Assembly (NCBI GenBank): GCA_008692225.1
Contig: VICG01000012.1
Span: 1,798,001 to 1,862,000 of the forward strand
Length of the DNA stretch: 64,000 nt
Reading direction: 5' to 3'
From: Monilinia fructicola
Lineage: Eukaryota; Ascomycota; Leotiomycetes; Helotiales; Sclerotiniaceae
Of the stretch, positions 10,086-21,335 are shown one piece after another (within the stretch, counting starts at the first letter, position 1; each line of letters opens with the position of its first letter). The notes beneath the pieces are model-generated. The model did not search any database. It worked only from the letters and a program-made list of their open reading frames with translations, and had not been told where the DNA came from. The position numbers and the translations under genes were made by a program.

Positions 10086-12996
10086 ATGGCAGCACCACAA
10101 GATGGATATCCGGGCCAAGCTTATCCCCCTCAAGATCCATACGCACAGCAAAGTCCCGCGCAACCAGGCTTTGAACAATCAGCGACGTCCCCTCCCCCAC
10201 AAGCTGGGCCCCCAGGGCCAGATGCAGGAAAGAAGAAGAAGAGGGGCTATGCGACACAAGCGTATGATTTTGGACAAGGTGCGAATTCGGCTCTAGGAGG
10301 ACAAACACATGGCGGTGCTCAATTTCAACCTGCGCAACCTGCTGCATATGGTGGTTATCAAGCTCAGCCAGATCCCGCAGCTGTATATGGGGCCCCACAG
10401 GCCGGCATAGTTGGGGCTCCTCAAGGAGGTTTCGCTCAACCACAATATGGCGGCGGTGTGGGGGCTATCAGCCACCTGATGCTGGATACCCAGGTCCAGG
10501 TGCACCCGTTTCTCCTGGAGTAGCGGGAATTACACAGGGCATGGGACAAATGGGAGTGGGTGGACCACAGCAGCCTATCGTAGCTCAGGGTCGTCCTGGG
10601 GCTCTGGCCCAGGTTGCTTTGAATCAGCTTTATGCTACAGATCTTGTCAACCAACCTTTCAACGTTGCAGAGTTGGATTTACCCCCTCCTCCGATTATTT
10701 TGCCTCCCAATGTAAGCTTAGAAGGCTTTTTTTTGTGAACGTTATGCTGATGTTTAAATAGTCAAGTGTCACCCCGTCTCCTGATGCGAATTGCCCACCA
10801 AAATATGTCAGATCGACTTTAAATGCAATTCCTACAACCAATTCTCTACTTAAGAAATCGAAACTTCCTTTCGCATTAGTTATACAACCATATACTTCAT
10901 TGCATGACGTTGACGACCCAGTACCGGTCGTTCAAGATCAGGTTATTTCACGTTGTAGAAGATGTCGTTCATACATACATCAACCCATATGTCTCATTCC
11001 TTGATCATGGCCACAGATGGAGATGTAATATGTGTAACCTCACAAACGATGTTCCACAGGCTTTTGATTGGGATGCAGCTGCACAAAAGAGTGTCGACCG
11101 ATGGCAACGACCAGAGCTTAACCATGCAGTTGTGGAATTTGTTGCGCCTCAGGAATATATGGTTAGACCTCCACAACCACTTGTCTATCTATTCTTGTTC
11201 GATGTCAGCTTTGCTTCTGTATCTTGTGGCTTGCTAGCTACTAGTGCCAGAACTATCCTTGACAGTCTTAACAGGATACCCAATGCCGATCGAAGGACAC
11301 GCGTTGGATTTTTGGCTGTGGACTCCAGCTTACATTACTTTCAAGTTCCAAAAGATACTGAAGAAAATGGAGAGACGAATATGTTGGTTGTTAGCGACTT
11401 AGAGGAGCCTTTCCTTCCAGTTCCTCAAGAGCTATTGGTTCCATTGTCTGAATGCAGATTGAATGTCGAGAAATTCCTCATGACTCTTCCCCAGATGTTC
11501 CAGACCAATACAAACAATGGATCGTGCATGGGATCAGCTCTTCGTGCCGGTCACAAACTGATTTCCCCTCTCGGTGGAAAGATTGTGGTAATCACGGCTT
11601 CATTACCTAATGTTGGATATGGAAAATTAGAAATGCGTGAGGACAAGAAGCTATTGGGTACATCAAAAGAAAGTAGCCTACTCCAAACAGCCAACAGTTT
11701 CTACAAGAGTTTTGCGGTCGAATGTTCAAAGAACCAAGTTTCTATCGATATGTTCTTATTCTCCTCGCAATATCAGGATGTTGCTTCTCTGAGCAACCTT
11801 CCCAGATATACTGGTGGACAAACCTATTTCTACCCTGGATGGAACGCCGGAAGAAGCGAGGATGCTATTAAGTTTGCTACAGAATTCAGTGATTACTTGT
11901 CTGCCGAGATTGGTCTCGAAGCAGTGTTACGTGTACGTGCTACCACTGGTCTCCGAATGAGCACGTTCTACGGTAATTTCTTCAACCGAAGTTCAGATCT
12001 CTGTGCTTTCCCAGCCTTCCCTCGCGACCAAAGTTATGTTGTCGAGGTCGCTATCGATGAGTCTCTTACGAAAAACTTTGTCTGCATGCAAACGGCTGTC
12101 CTCCATACCACAAGTAACGGGGAACGTCGTATTAGAGTCATGACTTTGACACTACCTACAACAACTACTCTTCAAGATGTTTATGCATCTGCTGACCAGT
12201 GCGCAATTACCACCTACTTCAGTCACAAGGCTGTTGAGCGTGCATTGAGTGGTGGACTTGAGCCTGCGCGTGAAGCTCTTCAATCTAAATTAATTGAACT
12301 TCTTCAAACTTTCAAGAAGGAGCTTGCGGGTGGAAATATGGGCGGTGTGGTGGACTTCAGTTCCCCGCCAACCTTCGTGGATTGCCAGTTTTGTTCCTTG
12401 GTCTTATCAAGAATGTTGGACTTCGAAAGTCTGCACAAATCCCTTCGGATCTAAGATCTGCCGCACTTTGCCAGTTGTCTACACTTCCTCTTCCACTTTT
12501 GATGCAATACATCTATCCACGCCTTTACTCATTACATGACATGCCAGACAATGCTGGTATCCCAGATCCAGAAACAAATCAAATCGTCCTTCCACCTCCT
12601 ATGAACCTCTCATCCGAACGACTTGTCTCATTCGGTCTCTATCTCATCGATGATGGCCAAACTCAATTCCTCTGGGTAGGACGTGACGCTGTTCCACAAC
12701 TTCTTGCCGATGTCTTCGATGTGCCCGACCGATCGAAACTCAAGGTTGGAAAATCAACTCTACCCGAATTGGACAATGACTTTAGCGAGAGGGTTAGAAA
12801 TGTCTTCCAGAAGGCGAGAGATTATAGAAGCCGAGGCGTTGGTAGCATCGTGGTGCCACATTTGTATGTGGTACGCGAGGATGGTGAACCAAGCTTGAAG
12901 TTATGGGCTCAAACTCTGTTGGTGGAGGACCGAGCGGATCAAGGAATGAGCTTCCAGCAATGGATGGGAATGATGAGGGAGAAGGTCAGCTCTTAG
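10086..12996 (+). CDS. SEC24: SEC24, COPII coat cargo-binding subunit (frameshifted here)
   Basis: Sec24 pairs with Sec23 in the inner COPII coat and selects cargo at ER exit sites. The N-terminal ~150 residues are the usual Pro/Gln/Gly-rich unstructured region. An [19 protein letters not shown] segment precedes the core, followed by the zinc finger (CRRC, then CNMC), the trunk with [13 protein letters not shown], the beta-sandwich and helical parts, and a gelsolin-like C-terminus ([13 protein letters not shown]). One intron fits, 10712-10761. Three breaks interrupt the frame. A G run at 10460-10464 appears one base short. At 10970-10981 four extra bases (an ATAC-type repeat) fall inside the zinc finger. 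Around 12344-12350 two extra bases (GT) or one missing base precede the [20 protein letters not shown] region. With +1, -4 and -2 corrections the length is 951 residues, normal for the family. Sequence on both sides of every break is well conserved, so consensus error is more likely than loss of an essential gene. Confidence 0.93.
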
Positions 12997-13392
12997 AGGA
13001 TGCATGGTGTGCGATGGGAGTGATTGAACGGATGAAGAAATGAACGATGGAGGCAGGAGAGCTTCGTAGGTGAACGTGGAACGTGGGGGATGGTGGGAGG
13101 GAAGGGAGTCATGCATATATGGATGAAGAGGAGGCATTAATTTATGCGTCAAGGCTTCTGATTACTTTTGCAATAGCAGATACAGCAAAGTGCTTCGGTT
13201 TCAACGAAATGATTCAATTAAAAAAAATGAAAATTCTTGTCTCACTCTTTTTACTTGACTGGGCGTTTTCTTCGTCTTCGGACCTGTCTCTGCACCTTTA
13301 CCCACTTGATTGATGTCCCATCCCCTTGGGCTTGGAAACGATTCATGAGGTTCTGTCTTTGTGCTTGGTGGTGGTCTATATGTGAGTGTTCT
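12997..13392. other. SEC24 3' flank
   Basis: Non-coding downstream region of SEC24. I see nothing specific apart from a purine-rich stretch directly after the stop codon. Confidence 0.5.
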
Positions 13393-13606
13393 TTATACTT
13401 GTGTATGTATTGTATGTATGTATTGTATGTATGTATGTATGTATGTATTGTATGTACGTATATGTATATATGTATGTATATATGTATATATGTATATATG
13501 TATATATGTATATATGTATATATGTATATATGTATATATGTATATATGTATATATGTATATATGTATATATGTATATATGTATATATGTATATATGTATA
13601 TATGTA

Positions 13607-13638
<32 letters not shown>
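13393..13638. repeat. TATATG/TATG microsatellite
   Basis: A TATG/TTGTATG-type tract passes into a long array with unit GTATATAT, roughly 25 copies, and ends in a TA dinucleotide run. It yields long artificial frames of Tyr/Ile/Met/Cys or Tyr/Ile/His on both strands. A short AAGCAAAGTA-type repeat follows (about 13640-13690). Confidence 0.9.
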
Positions 13639-13643
<5 letters not shown>

Positions 13644-13690
13644 AGCAAAGCAAAGTAGAGTAAAGCAAAGTAAAGTAAAGTAAAGTAAAG

Positions 13691-15716
13691 CATCGCATGG
13701 CAAAATTAAATTCTCCATCGGGTTTAGTATTGGGATTGGAACAAAAGTAAGTCTTACATTATGTAGTCGAGTACTTTTATCTCTGTATAGAGATGAAGAT
13801 GGAGATAGAGATGGGAGATGGAGATGGAGTGTATCCACGGCCAAAAAGTATATGCGGTGAAGTTTGTCTGCATTCTTTGGGTAGGGGTGTGGTATTGTAT
13901 GGCAGTGAAGTTAATGGGGCGGGCGTGTATGTGTGTGTGTATGTGTGTATGTGTGCATGTGTGCATGTGGGTCAGAGTGGTTGGGGGAGAGTCGATTGGA
14001 GATTGGAGATTGGAGATTAATGTATGACTGAAACTGGATTGGGGGTTGGAGTCGGTGATTGAGGTGTGGGTGTGAGGGGGGTTGATGCTGGGGCGGGGGT
14101 TGTGGCTGTTGTTTGTTTGGTTGGATGTTGGGTGGAGAGATGGGGTGGGGAGGGGAGGTGTTTGGTTTTTGGGAGGGTGAGGGTGGGTAGGGTGTAGGGT
14201 CGAGGAGGAAGTTGGATTTGGATATAGATTTGGATCTGGATATTGAATGGGGTTTGAGTGGGTTGGAGGGGTAGAGGGGTAGAGGGGTTGATAGGGTTGG
14301 AACAGTTGGAATGGTTAGCAAAGTTAGTGCGAGGGAAGAAGAGGAGAGAGGAGAGAGAGGAGAGAGGTCAAAACGGGAGGCGAGTGCTTTGGAGGCGAGA
14401 ACTTGGAAGGTATCGATATGCCGGATGAGGAAGCCGGACGGTACGTGATGAGATAGTCGGGATGTCCGAAGTACGTTTTGCTGAGTTTCGATGGTGGGCG
14501 TGAGCCAGTGTGATGGTTAGTTTTGGTGTTGAAATAAGATTGATGGCAATAGACGTGTACAAGTAGAGTATAATAGTAAATGCTGCAGTGGCGAGGATGA
14601 TATGGATGTGATGTACTGTATGATGCAGCAAGCGGAAATCGAGGAAAGTCCCTAGTAAGTAAGGTTGACTCGGAGCAGGTCACGGGCCATCACCTTATAC
14701 AGTACCTAGGCAACCTTAGATACGCCGTGAACAGCAGAAGTCAGTTGAAAGCGAAGCATCAGTAAGGATACAGAGTACAGAGTACATACAGAGTACATAC
14801 GGGGAACGGAGCACAGTAGGGATCCATCGAGACTCGAGAGTTTCTTTTAGGGCTGCATACTATCTTCATAGTGGATGCGCCTTCAGCTCTTAATTTATAT
14901 GAGATTTGTTTGGTTTCCGAAGATTGAAGGGACGAGATAATGAAACGTGATATCATAGCCAGTGTTAAGCACAAGGTTCCTAGATAGGCAATCTAGTACA
15001 GTACAGTACAGTACAGCAGCAGGAGTACTCGAGCAGATGGTCCTAGTGAAGGGGTTAGTTGGAGAGTGATTCGACAATGGACATGTCGGTACCCCAGTAG
15101 AGAGACCCTCCTCTGTAATAATCTCTCGCACGAAGGTCAATGTTGAGTATAGCTCCGTGTATGTACCAGGCACATCCCAAATCGATGTAGATCTTCATCT
15201 CTTATCCACGAAAGGAATAAGGTTCATGAGATGGAGCAAGGGTAAGGTGTCGAAGCCTTGAAGGAAGTATCAGAACGTTTCCTAGCATGAGTATAACGCA
15301 AGTCATGGTGTGCTTCGAATGCTTGAGCTTTAGAAGATAGAGAGAGGGGAGATGGAATGACAATATCAGTAATATTGGCGGCGGGGACCTAAGACGAGAG
15401 GGACAACGTGCATTAAAATTAGATTCGTTGAAAGGTCTCCAATTGGTTCACTGGTGCTTCAAGGAAGAAAAGAATGATACCAACAGTTCAATACAATAAT
15501 ACATGTGCGGTTTTCCCTGTGCCGTGTGAAACAGCCGCATGAACGAATGGAAGTCTCGACTTATTTATAATAGTGTATATGGATTATTTGTTGTAACTGG
15601 GAAGGAGATTTCATTTGTTGTCTATCTGTGATTTGGCTGTAAGATGTTGGTGTTGAGAGATCATTCTGGTCTTAAATTTCCATCTGTGACGAGATTGGGA
15701 TTCCGAAGTTGGGCGG
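13691..15716. other. Intergenic, no supported gene
   Basis: Low-complexity DNA: GATGGA units near 13795-13830, TGTG-rich DNA near 13925-13970, and a G-rich plus strand with GGGTTGG/GGGGTAGA units near 14040-14350. Frames on the minus strand here are Pro/Ser/His-rich and follow this composition bias. A GTACA tract lies near 14995-15015. No conserved protein segment is visible. Confidence 0.55.
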
Positions 15717-15961
15717 GCGCTTAATTAGATGGGATATTTGAAGACTTTGCGATAATATAATTTCTTGATTTTATAGTTAATTGCTTAGATTTTATAATCA
15801 AATATTATAGAGAGAATAGTAAGATAGAAAGAAAAAAGCGTTTAATTAAATAGAATATTTTTAAGACTTTGCGATAATATAATTTCTTAATTTTATAGTT
15901 TATTACTTAATTAGATTTTATAATTAAATATTATAAAAAGAATAATAAGATAGAGAGAAAA
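15717..15961. repeat. Tandem duplication with RIP-type transitions
   Basis: Two adjacent copies of about 122 bases (15717-15838 and 15839-15961) share GACTTTGCGATAATATAATT. Relative to copy 1, copy 2 has about a dozen G-to-A or C-to-T changes (for example TTAGATGGGA to TTAAATAGAA, AATCAAAT to AATTAAAT, AGAGAG to AAAAAG). There is one A-to-G the other way, one transversion and two small insertions. This pattern of almost only C:G to T:A is the signature of repeat-induced point mutation. Confidence 0.75.
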
Positions 15962-16144
15962 ATACAACTACTCGAGTAGAATAATTTATAATAGTTTTAT
16001 TATAAGTTATATTATATATACTAATACTCTAAATTAATTATATAGATTATATCTTTATTTTAATAAATTAAAATATTTATAAATCTACCTTTTAATATTA
16101 ATAATAATCGTATATATATAATCGTATATATATAATCTTAATTT

Positions 16145-16300
16145 TATATAAAAAATAGTAAAAATAGTAAAAATAGTAAAAATAGTAAAAATAGTAAAAA
16201 TAGTAAAAATAGTAAAATAGTAAAAATAGTAAAAAATAGTAAAAATAGTAAAAATAGTAAAAATAGTAAAAAAAATAGTAAAAATAGTAAAAAGAGTAAA
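16145..16300. repeat. TAGTAAAAA minisatellite
   Basis: About 16 copies of a 9-base unit AAAAATAGT, with copies one base shorter or longer, within an AT-rich stretch (about 15760-16350) that has no gene. Unit-length slippage is visible around 16205-16275. Confidence 0.85.
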
Positions 16301-16379
16301 AAGATAAGAAGAGGGGTTATATTATTTATATATATAATTCACAAACAAGTAGTATCCATGGATCCCTCCTAACTTTCCA

Positions 16380-16900
16380 CTCCACTTAACTTAAAAAGTA
16401 AATCTTCCAATCAACTCGTCAACCCCCCTCCTCATCCAAAACGGACTACCCACTACCACCACCACTACCTGTGACTACCACCACCACCACCAACTTACCC
16501 ATCCATGCTTTATTACTTTATTACTTTATTACTTTCAACAACAACACCAACCCACCCACTATCCTGTCAAAACTCCATCGTTTCGATTCAAAGGGTCATT
16601 CCCAAGATCCTTTTTATTCTCTCTCGCTCTCTCGCTCTCTTCTTTCAAAATTCATCCAAAGTTCCTTTCTACCTCTACCTTTACCTCTCTCTAACTTTAA
16701 CTCTAACTCTAACTCTACCTCTACCTCTACCTCTACCTTTGCCTCTACCTCTGCACTTTTCAATCTATCCTTCTTCCGACATCATTGTTCATATTCAAAC
16801 ATCGGAACTGACTTGGAAAAAGTAAACCTCATCCTTGTTTGTAGCGGGGCAATTCAAACATCTTGGTCTGGAACACAAGTTCAAAAGATTATAGGTACGA

Positions 16901-16932
<32 letters not shown>

Positions 16933-17704
16933 CAGACCAGATGATTATATTGAATAAATTCTTTTCAATTTTCAATATTCAACTTGCGCACTTGTTTGAA
17001 GAAGTCTCATATTGTTCTGGAAGCTTTGGAGCTTTGAGGTCGGTCTCAATGCAGTAGAAGGATTTAGTCAAGACTCAAATACAACAACAGATCAAGAAAT
17101 GCTGATTGTGTTCCTCGTCAATATAGATAAAACACGATTCAGCGACCTTTCCAAGGACTTTCTTCAATACTAGAAAATTCTAGCTAGTTATATTGCAGTA
17201 GTTACGATTCTATCCAAGCTGCGACAACCTTGGAAGCCAAAGATACTCCTCAATTATAAGACAGGACCGAGCGCAAGAAGGTGCAGTGCTTAGGAGAACA
17301 GTATTCACGATTCATATTCACGATCGATTAATCAATTTACCAAAGCAATAGCTTATTATTCTTGTACAAATTCACTCTTCGAGCATTCCATATAAAAGAA
17401 AAGAAAATCTTGCAGCTCAAAGAATATTGAAGAGTCAAGATTCAAAAGTGTGTCAATCAAATCAATCCATACTTTGCTTTGACATCGCTTGGAACACCCT
17501 CAACCAACGACAACAAAGAAAAGTTACCGAGCTTCTGTCCTTCTATTTATAACAAAAATAGCATTTCTCGACTTTAGCTCCTGCTGTCTAGTCCTGTAAT
17601 TATCCAGCAAAGCTGTTTATTTAGTGTTGATAACTGGTCGACAATTCTCCGGCTCTTCAATTTCAGTATACGATCTTCCGACTTCATATACCCATTATCA
17701 CATC
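16380..17704 (+). promoter_or_regulatory. Long leader/promoter region of the MAP kinase gene
   Basis: About 1.3 kb of pyrimidine-rich DNA precedes the MAP kinase start. It contains ACC repeats (16455-16495), CTCTAC/CTCTAA repeats (about 16681-16750) and a CT run (about 16902-16928). Several short upstream frames exist, including one from 17624 that overlaps the main start in the same frame. Pyrimidine tracts and long leaders are common upstream of fungal signalling genes. The transcription start cannot be placed from sequence alone. Confidence 0.45.
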
Positions 17705-18988
<1,284 letters not shown>

Positions 18989-19824
18989 ACTTTACTATTT
19001 CTCTTTGCTTTGCTTCGAATATCCTTCATCGCACAATTTGAGAGCCCTAAACCTTGAAGTCTTGATTATTCTGGTCCTAGAAAGAGGGTGCTCGCTGCAT
19101 CGATTTTCAAAGATTTGAGGTTGCACTTGAAATTTATCATTCTGGACTGGCATTATCTGGCATCGCTTCGCGAAGCAATTTTCACTTGAATTGTGTAGAG
19201 CCTTGAAATAGCGAGGACCTCACTAAAGAGGGGATGAGATGAGACGGGTATAAACTTTGCATATGAGTTGGATAGCCTGAGGTGTTGAGCCAAAGGGGAG
19301 ACTCGGAGAGCATTTTTCATAATTTACAAGATGGATTCAGACGAATGCAAATTATTCGGGGCGATATCAATGGAAATGATTTGAAAGTGAGATGGAATGG
19401 AAGTTATGATGGCATGAGATCATGTTACGTAAAGCTTTTTTTTACTTCACTTGCTAGGTTTTTATTTTACAAAGGTTTTATACATGATCGTTCTGTTCGC
19501 ATATGCTCTCTCGTCTGCATGTGAACAAGCACTCTTCTTTTTCAACTTGCTTTCCTTCTCTGCTCTGCTAAGAATTTTGAACCATAAGTAGACTTGTTGT
19601 CGCATCACATGTATGATTTATCACCTCTTGTATCGATTCTTCATCGTTGAGGGGTGTGAATAGCCGTCTCCTCCAAAATGTGAATGACAATCTCCCGATA
19701 TCAATTCCGAAAGATGTCAATGGAACCATCAGAGTCCCAACCATGACTTTGCCGCCATCAGCGTACTCGTTCTCTGCTACGCCTTGTAGCGAGCCCCATA
19801 TCCATACCTTGACACCTTCACCCA
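18989..19824. other. Intergenic between convergent genes
   Basis: 3' flanks of the MAP kinase (plus) and RMI1 (minus). A few short frames occur, none protein-like. The RMI1 stop is at its right edge. Confidence 0.5.
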
Positions 19825-20616
19825 TCACTCACCCACCCCTCCCCCTCCCCCTCTCCTCTCCACCTCCTTCTTAAGCCTCTCCTCCCACCCCTCCCTCCAC
19901 GCGCTGTCCAACCCCTCCAGCCGTCCCCCAAGCACAACCAAATTCTCCTCCTCCAGCCACACCATCCCCCTACAAACCCTCGTCCCCCTCTTCAACATGA
20001 TCTTACACCCAATGTGCATCTTGGGCGGAAAGCCAATCTTCTTCACACGACCCGTCTCATAGCCGTAGATGGTCTCGCCGCTACAATCCTGCAGCAGGAG
20101 TTTAAAGGGGCCGGGGGAAGCGGCGAGGGAGTCCCCCGCACGAGGGTGCTCTGGGCGTGCATCCGCTGCGGGCGTGGACGGAGGGCCGTCCTCCCTCGGC
20201 GCCGACGCGTCTTCGGCGCCGAGGCGGATGACTTCTCGTCCCTTGATCCGTTCCCTTTGGCGTTCGCGCTCTAGCTCGGATAGCACGTCGCTTTTTGAGC
20301 GGCTGATGTCGTCGATGTCGAGGACTTGGACGGGGGTGTCGGCGGGGAGGAGGATTTCTTTGGCGAGGGGGTTGGAGAGGTTGGGGGGGAGTGGGCGGGT
20401 GCTGGGGGAGAGGAGGTGCGGGGTTGTGAGGGAGGTGTTGAGGAGGCGGTGTTTGGCTGTGGCGACTAGGACGGGGAGGGACAGTGGGCGGTGCGTGGAG
20501 GGGTGGAGGATGGGGTGGAGGAAGGTGGGGCTTGGGAGGGGGAAGTGGGAGGTTTGGAGGGAGGTGAGGAGGAGGGGGAGGATGGGGGTGGATGGTGCGT
20601 TGGGGTTGGTATTCAT
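19825..20616 (-). CDS. RMI1: RMI1-like OB-fold protein (RecQ-mediated genome instability 1)
   Basis: Rmi1 binds Top3 and the RecQ helicase (Sgs1 type) and promotes dissolution of double Holliday junctions. This single-exon frame gives 263 residues from the ATG at 20616. An upstream in-frame ATG at 20766 would add 50 low-complexity residues; I prefer the inner start MNTNPNAPSTP. The recognisable part is the C-terminal half: LQDCSGETIYGYE, PPKMHIGCKIMLKRGTRVCRG, then MVWLEEENLVVLGGRLEGLD, the strand pattern of the Rmi1 N-terminal OB-fold ending in VLGG. The middle carries a charged, probably unstructured insert (ERERQRERIKGREV). Strand composition is unusually biased, the plus strand being G-rich with GGAGG-type repeats, unlike neighbouring genes. 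No frameshift seen. Family assignment is by motif and order, without a search. Confidence 0.8.
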   Translation of the reverse strand: MNTNPNAPSTPILPLLLTSLQTSHFPLPSPTFLHPILHPSTHRPLSLPVLVATAKHRLLNTSLTTPHLLSPSTRPLPPNLSNPLAKEILLPADTPVQVLDIDDISRSKSDVLSELERERQRERIKGREVIRLGAEDASAPREDGPPSTPAADARPEHPRAGDSLAASPGPFKLLLQDCSGETIYGYETGRVKKIGFPPKMHIGCKIMLKRGTRVCRGMVWLEEENLVVLGGRLEGLDSAWREGWEERLKKEVERRGGGGGVGE

Positions 20617-21335
20617 TTTTTTTTGGTGGGTTGGATTGCGTTGGGTTTGGGAGGTGAAGTGAAGTGAAGTGAAATGAAGCGAGAGAGGGTGAGGATGAGG
20701 ATGAGACGAGATGAGGCCAGAAAGAGGATTCGAGAGATGGGTGAAATAAATCAAATTAATACTCACGCCTCACTGAAAAGTAAAACTTGGCGAGAAAACG
20801 AGTATCCATGCGAGAAACATATCGCGGAGAGAGATCAAACCGGAAATTCACATGAAGTTTATGTCGATGAAGGAGTGAATTGTGTAGAAATAAATTCAAG
20901 TCAGTCAGTTACCTGAGTAGCCTTGCTTATTTTTTGAATCATCCCGATCAGCCTCGTAGCCTTACTTGAACTAAAGCTTTGACCACTAGTTCAGTGGGGA
21001 AAAGTAAGGGTCACCAGGACTTGCAGGTTGGCTTCCGGTGAGCCTCCAGTCTCGAAATTAATATAGGTTTGGTAGGCCTTTCGGGTTTATAATTCAGGTC
21101 CGAAGGAAAGTCTACTGCCTAGTTTTGAGTTTGTGGGCTGTTCATCTATCTGGGTGTTTGGAGAATTCGATCGATTGTCGTACCATGTTCTCATTCATTC
21201 ATATGTGACTTCTTCAAAGACAATCCGTACATGAAGACTAATAATATGTAGCTGCCTCAATACCGTTGCTCATTGAACCCATTAATATCAATTGTCCTCC
21301 AGCGCCATGCATAATTTTCATTCAGTATCATTCAT
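20617..21335. other. Intergenic
   Basis: Upstream region of RMI1, starting with GAAGT and GATGA-type short repeats, and the 3' flank of the GH5 gene. I see no gene or repeat ends. Confidence 0.5.

Noticed and set aside
10970..10981. Programmed ribosomal frameshift in SEC24
   Set aside because: The shift lies in the conserved zinc finger, no slippery heptamer or pseudoknot is visible, and the family does not use one.
13251..13844. Long Tyr/Ile/His frames on both strands
   Set aside because: Translation of the TATATG microsatellite in every frame.
14324..14683. Ser/Pro/His-rich minus-strand frame
   Set aside because: Follows the G-rich strand bias; no conserved motif.
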